DNA of 61,593 nucleotides from Diplocarpon mali. Taxonomy: Eukaryota > Ascomycota > Leotiomycetes > Helotiales > Drepanopezizaceae. Shown piece by piece: positions 54,370 through 61,593 of this stretch. Both the position numbers and the translations under genes were made by a program. Every line of letters begins with the position of its first letter. The first letter of the stretch is position 1. A model generated the notes under the pieces. That model was given only the letters and a program-made list of their open reading frames with translations. It did not search any database and was not told the DNA's origin. The stretch lies in contig JAENRP010000022.1 of assembly GCA_024741835.1 (NCBI GenBank), positions 198,692 to 260,284 on the forward strand, given 5' to 3'.

Positions 54370-56954
54370 ATGTCTTTCTTCGGCTTTGACGCGGCTCTCC
54401 CCCGCGATCGCGGCCACAATACTGCTGCTCCTGGATTTTCACAGGCTGCAGACCCATTCGCAGGTCTATCACGACAAGAAGAGGACGATGACGCGTGAGT
54501 TGGGTGACAATATTGCTACCATGCTGGACTAACGCGGTGATTCTGCAGACTCAATTTTGAGGATACCTACGATGAACTTGGCGATCAATTGGATGAAGCA
54601 AATGATGCTTTCAATGACGATACATTTGGCAGTGGTCCTACGTCAGTCAACAACCCTGTTGGGAAGGACTTTGATTTTTTTGGACAAACTGCAAAGGTCT
54701 CGGATGCCATCAGTGAGGAGCAGGCTCGATTTACTCGACAACAGCCGATTTCAAAGGTGGTTCCCCGCGCTCAAGCCTTCTCCCAGCCGCAACAAAGACC
54801 GGCAAGAACCGGCTACGAGCAATACAACGACCCCGAGTACGTCCCCGACATGCAGGTTGACGCGAACCTGTGGGGTGTCGCACCAAAGAGGAATACACCG
54901 GCTGCAGAATCACCTCCTACTCCCGGTCTTGTTGCCGGTGGTCGAAAGATGATGAGTTTGGCGGAGGTTGAAGCAGCGATGCGTGCTCAGGCCAAAAAGC
55001 CAGCTCAGGCCCAGGCTCCACAGCCAGCACAATACCAGGTTACCCCTCAGCAACACTATCAGCAACACCATCCATCCCCTCAAACGTACCAACATTATCC
55101 TCAATCCCACAATCAATTACATTTCCCTGTTCAAGCTAGCGGCCTCTCGCAACATGAATTAGGTACGGCACCGACTTACCAGCCACTCCACACCTTGCAC
55201 AGATCGCAGCCACCTAATCAAACTGTAGATCAAGCAGCCCAGTCTCTACCAACACATATTCTGCAGAATCCCAACCGATTTCCCACCGAACCACACAGAA
55301 TACCTCCGACTGGACGTCAACCCGGCCGTCAGCATTCTAGTCAACAACAACACGGTCACCAATCACGCTCTTCGGGATCTCGCCACATTGCTACGCATCC
55401 AGAGCAACTTGCCAGCCTTTCCGAAGATGATAGAATAGCTTTCCTCCTGGAGGAAGCTAAGAGAGCAAAGCGAAACCACAAAATATTCCTTCTGTCGAGG
55501 GACAATGGTTTGATGACACCTCATGATAAGAACTTCATTACTCGAATTCAACTGCAACAACTCGTGACTGCAATTGGTAACCCCAACGAGCGCGGAGCTG
55601 AGTCTGGCCTGTCGGAAGACTTCTACTACCAAGTTTATAACTCGCTCCGAGGGGCTCCCCGTCAGCACCCAGGTCAGCCACTTAGCAACTTCGCACAGAC
55701 CTACCTGTTCCAGACAGGGGGGCGTCACGGTGGCATGCGACGACAAGCTCGAGGTGGTGACAATCACATGCAACGCATGGAGCAGCAGGTCCAGCGAGCT
55801 GTCGAGGCCGCCAAGAACAAGCCGAAGAACAAGCAATTGGTCATCGAAGGGAGCTTGGGTAAAATCTCTTTCAGTAATGCAAAGACACCGAAGCCGCTGC
55901 TCAACATCAAGCGAAACGACAGCGGAGCCGATGCAAATCGGCTTGGAAGTGCTGCCCGCGACCGAAAGGCTCATCTTGCAGGGGTTAGCGGCAATGACAG
56001 AAAGACTGTTTTGGCTGATATCGAGAGTGTCTACAACATTCTGATGAAGATGGAGGATCATGAACGCCATGCGCCACCTCTCCCTAACGAGAACGAGGAC
56101 ATGAATCCAGGAATCGTCGGTCTGCGTGTGGAGTGGGAGGATAAAAACCGAAAGCTCAACAGCCAACTCTGGTCTCACTTGAAAGTTCACGAGCCTATTG
56201 GCGCGACCACTACGCATCCGTTTATCGCTTTCTTGTCATTCGCTAAGGGCAAGAAGGCCCTTCCTCGCGTGTTCCGATATATTTCCCAGGAGCAGCGCAC
56301 CACCATCCTCACCATGATCATCGTCCACCTTGACCAGCTTGATGTCGTCCGACATGCGTTACTGCTGCCAGGAGAAACGCAGCTGGATGCTTCTATTCGT
56401 GAAAATGTGGAGTGTTTCTCACTTGTCGTGATGCCGTCCCTTTTCGCGTTACTCAACGAGGCGGGCCTTCATACTGTCATCGGCGTCTTGGGAATAATCC
56501 TGAGCATTAATCTTGACATGATTGCGCGGACGAGAATTGGAGCCAGTATGCTGACTATGATTCTGAGTCGGGCGGAACTCTCGGCTGGGAGTGTCACAGA
56601 GCAAGAGTGGCAAGAGTGGTAGGTTGTCTCTGGAATATGTATCGTCGCTGGCTAACGGAATGCAGGGTCAGCAAGTACAATGACTTCTTCGATAGCCTTG
56701 AGCCGACTCTCTCCACCATCTTCCCCGGCACTGTCAACACGGGCGAGGACGTGTATGTTTGGCAATTCCTCGCGGCCATCGGGATTGGTGCGAGCCCGGA
56801 GCAGCAACAACGTCTTGTCATGGCTGTCAAGGACCGCGTAATGGAGACAGTCAACCTCGCCAAGACACTCCCTGTGGCCATGTCAAGCCAGCGATTGGCA
56901 AACGTCAATCTCTTTATGCGTTCGATCGGATTGGATGTTGAGCTGCTGGCCTGA
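54370..56954 (+). CDS. pat1: mRNA decapping activator Pat1
   Basis: P-body protein that links deadenylated mRNA with the Lsm1-7 ring and Dcp2/Dhh1 to promote decapping. Three exons: 54370-54494, 54549-56618, 56666-56954; introns of 54 and 47 nt; 827 residues. The N-terminus MSFFGFDAALPRD and FEDTYDELGDQLDEANDAFN is typical. A long Gln/Pro/His-rich low-complexity middle (about residues 85-280) follows, then KRNHKIFLLSRDNGLMTPHD (Pat1 core) and EEAKRAKRN. The C-terminal helical repeat (PatC) includes KGKKALPRVFRYISQEQRTT and VVMPSLFALLNEAGLHTVIG. The last exon adds the final helices. Signature and splice phases make the call firm. Confidence 0.95.
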
Positions 56955-57688
56955 TTGACCAGATACGACGTGTTTATCTAGATTTACAGCACCACATTTT
57001 CCTTTTCCAGAGGATATCTGAAGGGTCGAGAGCCAAGAATGACAGCTGTGGGATGTGTATTGCCATACTACTCTCGTTTTCAACAGCAGCATAGGCCTGT
57101 TTCTGCGGGGCGAATCCTGCCTACGGTTCTGGATGCGGTTGGGCTCACGAGGGGATGGGACGGGAGCGACTGCTCATGCGGCGAGGACTGGAACGTGATA
57201 GATTTTATAGCCAGCTCATGTCCGAGGCCAGGGGGGTCGGGTTGGACTCACTGTCTCGCTGGTAGATGCTGTGCTGCCAGGCCATTTGACGAGCTGATGC
57301 AGCCGGGGGGTGTGCCGAACAGGAATGAAGAATATTAATGAACTTGATGCGATTGGGGACAGATCCCGGTGGCGAGTCGCGTGCTCGTGATTTGACGATG
57401 GGTGTTGGATGTGTACGCGCCGGCCTGGCGAGACTTGCTACTTGCAGAGAGATGATGAAATGTCGTGAGGTGAAGTTGTCACGGGAGGTGTCCAACCTTC
57501 TTCGCTACCATGTCGGCACCTGTTGCGTACCGGATGAACCTCCGATCTGTCTCGGGAGGCCGCGAGGGGCGCTGGCCAGACCCCCGGCCAGCCGGGTCGA
57601 GGCCTCGCCGGCTCGAGACTTGTCACGGGCGCGCATCTCTTCCTGCGCTCGTCGCGCGCCCTGGACGAGTGGCCGGCCGGTTGGGGGG
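56955..57688. other. Intergenic, convergent 3' regions, GC-rich
   Basis: 730 nt between PAT1 and the secreted nuclease. Several open frames exist because of GC content; none has a domain. Confidence 0.55.
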
Positions 57689-58531
57689 CTACGAGTAGCA
57701 CGTGTCCAGCATGCTATAGAGGGCGTCCCTCTCCTCCTTGGTGACGCTCAGGTTGTAGACCGACTTGACCTTGATCCACGCCCTCGCGTACGTGCAGTGG
57801 TAGGATTCTGGCCGGGTTAGCCGAGGGCCCTCCTGCTCGGGCGGCGCGCGACGCGGGCGCACTCACCCAGGGGCGGCATCCACAACTCGGGCCCTCTATC
57901 ACTCTTGCGGCGGTTCACCTCGTCGGTGACGACCCAGAGCTGGGGGTTGCTCAGATCGTTGGCGAAGTCCCGCCGCTGGTCCGTCGTCCAGGCGGCGGCG
58001 CCGGACTTCCAGGCGTTGCTCAAGGGGACCATGTGGTCGATGTCGACATCCGAGGCGTTGGACCACTGCAGGCCGCGGGCGTCAGCGCCAGCGGGGTTGG
58101 GGAGGGGGGAGAACGGCGCCGGGCGCCTACCGTCTTCCCATCGTAGGGCGAGTACCAGGTGCCGCTCAGGATGGCACAGGCGTCGCCGGTGATGGCGTTG
58201 CTGCCGTCGCGCTGGAGGACCAGCTTGCGGGTGTTGCACTTCCCCGGCAAGCTGATCCAGTGCGGGAAGAGTTCGCGCGAGTAGCCTTTCTGGGGGCCGT
58301 GGGGGGCGACGTCGATATCGTAGAGAACTTGACGAGGGTTAGCGACATGTTGTTTTGGGGGGTGGGGGTCGTACGCTTCTCGGCAATCTGGATGCTGGGG
58401 ACGCCTGGTACCGTGCGGCCACTCTGGATGCTGGGCAGGCCTGGTACCGAGCGGCCTTGGAGGATGCTGGGTGGTGCGGCGAGGACAGCGACGGCGAGGA
58501 CAGCGACGGCGAGGCGCGGGAGACGGACCAT
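57689..58531 (-). CDS. Secreted HNH nuclease (GmrSD C-terminal/DUF1524-like)
   Basis: Four exons: 58531-58375, 58327-58131, 58065-57867, 57807-57689; introns 45-65 nt, all in frame; 223 residues. The N-terminus is a signal peptide (MVRLPRLAVAVLAVAVLAAP) followed by a repeat-derived linker (VPGLPSIQ/VPGVPSIQ) before LLYDIDVAPHGPQKGYSREL. The nuclease core has FPHWISLPGKCNTRKLVLQR, GTWYSPYDGKT, the catalytic DVDIDHMVPLSNAWKSGA and DLSNPQLWVVTDEVNRRKSD, ending in ESYHCTYARAWIKVKS and a terminal LDTCYS. Cysteines (CNTR, CAIL, HCTY, DTCY) could form two disulfides, as expected outside the cell. Likely an extracellular endonuclease for nutrient uptake; the target is inferred. Very GC-rich third positions. 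Confidence 0.93.
58388..58475. repeat. 36-nt coding repeat in the nuclease leader
   Basis: Two full units at 58388 and 58424 and a partial third at 58460, period exactly 36 nt. Being a multiple of 3, it repeats a 12-residue VPGxPSIQ-type block between signal peptide and nuclease domain. Confidence 0.88.
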
Positions 58532-58692
58532 GAGGGGCGGCGGTGCGCAGGCCGACCGATCTCGACGGGCGGCTGTGGGACGAGGATCTCCGCCGGGCCG
58601 CAGGGAGCGTGCGTCGGTATATATACCTGCGCGTGGATGGATGTGGAGAGGGAGACGTACGTGTACGTCTCCATGTATATCTGGGTGCATCT

Positions 58693-58714
58693 ATACACAC
58701 ACACACACACACAT
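58693..58714. repeat. (CA)n microsatellite
   Basis: Nine or ten CA/TA dinucleotides, upstream of the nuclease gene. Confidence 0.9.
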
Positions 58715-58794
58715 ATCCCCGCGCTCCCTCGACGAGGAAGCTCACGGGACGGCTCACCTGCCTCGTCCGCATCGGCCCGTCGGGAAGGGGAACG

Positions 58795-58836
58795 GAAGCG
58801 GAAAGAGAAGCGGAAAGAGAAGCGGAAAGGGAAACG
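58795..58836. repeat. 12-nt purine repeat (GAAGCGGAAAGA)
   Basis: About three and a half copies of a purine-only plus-strand unit. Confidence 0.85.
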
Positions 58837-58997
58837 GACTCGTCCCATCCGACGCCGGCGACGCGCGAGCTTCCTGTTGCAGGGCGGCGTCCGACGGGCA
58901 CGACTTCGGTCCCGCCTCGGCCTGCCTGGGTGCCTGAGGATATCGAAGCTTACGCGGTGGGGGTGAGAGGAGCGGAGGCTGATGGGGGGGGAGGAAT

Positions 58998-59450
58998 GAT
59001 AAGCAGGCTATAAGCTATCCTATAATAAGAATGTAAAAAGCCTTGCACTTGAACTACGTACGCAGCTATTGTTTATAATTCAAGCTTATAGGTTAGATAA
59101 ATGCGATAAGCAAGCTATAAATTTACCTTATGATAAGAATATAAAAAGCCGTATACTTGAACTACGTACGCAGCTATTGATAATTCAAGCTTATAGGTTA
59201 GATAAATGCGATAAGTAGGCTATAAATTTACCTTGTAATATAAATATAAAAAGCCTTATACTTGAACTACGTACGCAACTAATATTAACAATTCAAGCTT
59301 ATAAGTTAGATAAATGCGATAAGCAGGCTATAATCTACCTTATAATATAAATAAGAAAGATAGCCTTGTACTTGAACTACGTACGCAGCTACTGATAATT
59401 CAAGCTTACAGCTAGCTAGTCGCGATAAGCTGGCTACAATCTCATCTATA
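58998..59450. repeat. Tandem array of a ~106-bp AT-rich unit, about 4.2 copies
   Basis: The block GATAAG-(C/T)-(A/T/G)GGCTATA-like recurs at 58998, 59105, 59210, 59318 and 59424, giving periods of 107, 105, 108 and 106. Each unit also has CTTGAACTACGTACGCA and AATTCAAGCTTA, plus GGTTAGATAAATGCG. The unit is much more AT-rich than both flanks and includes short palindromes (TACGTA, AAGCTT). Copies differ by substitutions and small indels; the last is cut short. Confidence 0.95.
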
Positions 59451-59790
59451 AAAATCAAAGGAACAAAAGCCGCGCCCGCCATCCACGCAAGCCACGCCAC
59501 GCAACATGATCGGCCGACATTGCGCTGTACGTGTGAGCTGGAGTCGGGAGGGACAGGACCTCGGGTCTCGGCCGGGACAGGACGGCGTGCCACCGGCCGC
59601 GTGGGCGAAGAGTACCCGCGGCCTGGCCGAGGCGGGCGGGTCGTGGGGAAGATCGGCTGTGTCGGAGAGAACCAGCCACGGGCCCGTCGGCGTCGGTGGC
59701 TACCAGACGGGATGCGCCCTCGCCGTTCGAGCGCCCGAACCACCGCCCGGGGGGGGATGGAGAGCCGGCGGAACAGCCCACGCCCATGGC

Positions 59791-59820
59791 ATCCCATCCC
59801 ATCCCATCCCATCCCATCCC
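59791..59820. repeat. (ATCCC)6 microsatellite
   Basis: Six exact copies of ATCCC. Confidence 0.95.
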
Positions 59821-60403
59821 AGCACCCCGGGAGAGACCGAACATGTCCGGATCGGGGGCGCCGGGGGGCCCGTATTATTCTACTCTGCGATCCAGGTAGC
59901 GCGTGGTTCCCCAGTAGGCCACCTACGACCACAGACCGAGGAGATTTGGGCATCCCGTCCGCGCTGCCAGACACAACCCTCAGATCGGCGGGCTCGTCGT
60001 TGGGTGGTTGACCACCAGCGAACCCCTGCTGCCGTATGTCTTTTGGCGACCCCTCTTCTCCGGGGGGGGGGGACGGAAAAAAAAACTCTTGCTGCGCGGC
60101 TTGGCACGTGGAAAAGGATCGTCGAAGTGTCCCGACGCTCACGGCTGGTGTGCAAGAGGAGACGGCGCTGCTGGGTCTCCATCAGAGCGAGTGGCGCAAC
60201 CCCCAAGATCCTCGCTTAGGGCATGTAAACAGCTCTGCCGCCACGCCGTCCACGAAGCGAGCCGGGCCGTCCCCCGAACTGCAGTCCCGCCGCCACGCCA
60301 TGCAAGCCCGTAGAGCCGAGGGTCAGGGCGGGCACCGGACGACGCCAGACCTGCCGACAAGAGTCCTTTGGCCGACGCCCGGGGGATCCGACTCTCGAGA
60401 TCG

Positions 60404-61516
60404 TCAAGCCCTCAACGCCCACTCCCCCCCGTCCTTCACCCACTGCTCGCCATGTGTCCGCAAGATACTCACCTTGACCCGCTTCAGCTCCGGACAGCCC
60501 GCGGCCCCCACGGCGACCAACACCTCCTGACTCAGCCCGGCCGCTTCCCCTCCCTGGACACTCGCAACGAACGCGACCCCTGGAGCCGCCACGACTTCCA
60601 ACACCTCGATCCCCCTCCCCCTCCCCTCCGTCCCCAGAAGCGCAAACAGCTCGCGCCAGCCCGTCTCTAGACCGACCGTGATCCCCAACATCTTGAGCTG
60701 GGGACAGGCATCCACGACGCGACCCACCGACTCGAGGTCGAGTTGGAACATGGTCAGATCAAGCATGACCATCTCCCCCCCCACGCGGCGCAACCGCTCC
60801 ACCAGCTCGCCCGAATCCTTCGTCTGGACGGGCAGGATCCCAAGCTCGGTCCCCTCGCGATCGTCGTCGTCCCCCGTCCCGTCCGGACGGCTGATGCTCG
60901 CCGTCAGGCCCAGCAAGCCGCCCCTCACCCACGGAGCGACCTCCTGGCGCGGGAGGGTCTGCAAGAAGTCCGGATCCGAATGCCGGTAGGTGAAGTTGAT
61001 CTCCAGGAAGCGCAAGGCGGGCCCGACACTCGCGGCGAGGTGGGCGTAGAAGCCCTCGCTCGCAAACACGTCCAGCAGGTGGATCTCCCGGAGCTGGCTC
61101 TGGCAGCGGACGAAGGTGAGCGCGTCGTCTCGGCTGTGTGGCGTGGTCCCGGCGAGGAGCTGCGAGTAGAGCGTGAGGGATGTCAAGCCGGGGAGTCTCT
61201 TGCCCACGGCGGTGAGGAAGCCGGGCGGGTAGCCCAGGGAGAACAACTCCAGCGTGAGCGACTTGATGGTGGGCGGCAGGGCGGGCACGGAGAAGGGCTG
61301 CTCGAGCAGGGACTGGTATTCAGCGAGCTTGATGTCCGAAGTGAGGATGAGTGCGGTGAGGCCGGCCGAGAAGGCCTCTGCCGGAAAGGCGGGTAGATTG
61401 AAGGTCTGGAGGGGGATCTGGGCGGCGCGGGCGTGCGACGCCGCGACCGGACTGTGGGATTCGAGGGGTGCGGCCGTACCTGCGAGGAACGAGGCCGTGG
61501 ATGGTGAGGTGGACAT
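60404..61516 (-). CDS. Leucine-rich-repeat-like protein of unknown function
   Basis: Single open frame of 370 residues starting MSTSPSTASFLAG. The sequence alternates hydrophobic strand-like LTxLxL segments (TIKSLTLELFSLGYPPG, LPGLTSLTLYSQLL, QLREIHLLDVF, ALRFLEINFTY, MVMLDLTMFQLD, CPQLKMLGITVGLE) spaced about 25-30 residues, the pattern of an LRR or F-box-type LRR solenoid, though no N-terminal F-box is seen. A short acidic loop (GDDDDREG) interrupts it. GTGAGT near 60475 (after LKRVK) could be a splice donor that changes the last 20 residues; unspliced reading gives a normal-looking end. GC-rich third positions support coding. Function not inferable. Confidence 0.75.
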   Translation of the reverse strand: MSTSPSTASFLAGTAAPLESHSPVAASHARAAQIPLQTFNLPAFPAEAFSAGLTALILTSDIKLAEYQSLLEQPFSVPALPPTIKSLTLELFSLGYPPGFLTAVGKRLPGLTSLTLYSQLLAGTTPHSRDDALTFVRCQSQLREIHLLDVFASEGFYAHLAASVGPALRFLEINFTYRHSDPDFLQTLPRQEVAPWVRGGLLGLTASISRPDGTGDDDDREGTELGILPVQTKDSGELVERLRRVGGEMVMLDLTMFQLDLESVGRVVDACPQLKMLGITVGLETGWRELFALLGTEGRGRGIEVLEVVAAPGVAFVASVQGGEAAGLSQEVLVAVGAAGCPELKRVKVSILRTHGEQWVKDGGEWALRA

Positions 61517-61593
61517 TTGGGATTGTGCTGTGCGGTATCTCTTGCTCTTTTGTAGTCTTCTTTCGAATCTTGTGAGAGAGGGATCCAGGGGGG
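61517..61593. other. 5' flank of the LRR-like gene
   Basis: 77 nt to the window edge, presumably leader or promoter of the minus-strand gene. Confidence 0.5.

Larger units (their letters stand above)
58532..60403. other. Non-coding region with minisatellite and microsatellites
   Basis: About 1.9 kb. Contains a CA run, a 12-nt purine repeat, the 106-bp array (58998-59450) and ATCCC repeats. Long open frames in the GC-rich part (59306-60142 minus and others) have no domains and overlap one another; I do not support them. Confidence 0.6.

Noticed and set aside
58998..59450. Tandem tRNA or snRNA genes
   Set aside because: Units show no A/B boxes or cloverleaf folding.
59306..60142. 278-codon minus open frame next to the minisatellite
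   Set aside because: Starts inside the AT-rich array and runs through GC-rich simple sequence; overlapped by equally long frames on the other strand.

Overview
This window is nuclear DNA of a filamentous ascomycete (Pezizomycotina). Many genes are interrupted by short GT-AG introns of about 45-120 nt with CTAAC/CTGAC-like branch sites. The protein set is fungal: Pmt4-type O-mannosyltransferase, KRE2/MNT1 mannosyltransferase, Spf1 P5-type ATPase, Pat1, Trm9, a sterol-glucosyltransferase-like enzyme and an intron-containing tRNA-Phe. Class-level placement is not possible from sequence alone.

Layout. 1-4.7 kb: gene-poor, rich in simple repeats, upstream of a Myb-type DNA-binding protein (4.7-5.8 kb). 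6.8-7.6 kb (-): Trm9 tRNA wobble methyltransferase. 10.2-11.7 kb (+): USP-family deubiquitinase with one problematic exon junction. 12.5-13.8 kb (-): Gfo/Idh/MocA dehydrogenase, followed by a broken aldo/keto reductase (14.2-14.8 kb). 15.9-18.3 kb (-): Pmt4, divergent from a mitochondrial RidA/Mmf1 protein (18.9-19.5 kb). 21.6-25.5 kb (-): 12-exon UDP-glycosyltransferase with a long disordered N-terminus and a Vps13/ATG_C-like tail. 25.6-27.4 kb: AT-rich island resembling RIP-degraded DNA. 27.6-28.3 kb: small secreted cysteine-rich protein that has lost its start codon and gained a stop. 29.5-33.3 kb: threonine aldolase, tRNA-Phe(GAA) and a gamma-butyrobetaine/trimethyllysine dioxygenase, together suggesting carnitine synthesis. 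34.0-35.2 kb: protein of unknown function. 37.2-38.2 kb (-): GMC oxidoreductase relic. 38.3-41.6 kb (+): a putative HEXXH metallopeptidase-like gene and a helical protein of unknown function. 42.4-45.3 kb (-): phospholipase D. 46.7-50.8 kb (+): Spf1. 51.0-51.7 kb (+): mitochondrial ribosomal protein uS12m. 52.3-53.7 kb (-): GT15 mannosyltransferase. 54.4-57.0 kb (+): Pat1. 57.7-58.5 kb (-): secreted HNH nuclease. 59.0-59.45 kb: tandem array of a ~106-bp AT-rich unit. 60.4-61.5 kb (-): leucine-rich-repeat-like protein.

Most genes are housekeeping and not functionally clustered. Themes that recur are ER/secretory glycosylation (Pmt4, GT15, Spf1), translation and mRNA fate (Trm9, tRNA-Phe, uS12m, Pat1) and lipid modification (PLD, sterol-type glycosyltransferase). 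The accessory part (14-15 kb, 20-28 kb, 35-41 kb) holds three decayed genes, AT-rich islands and lineage-type proteins. No clear new defence or mobile system is visible. The most unusual items are the glycosyltransferase with a lipid-transfer-protein-like tail, the two-gene HEXXH/helical pair, the start-loss secreted gene and the 106-bp minisatellite.
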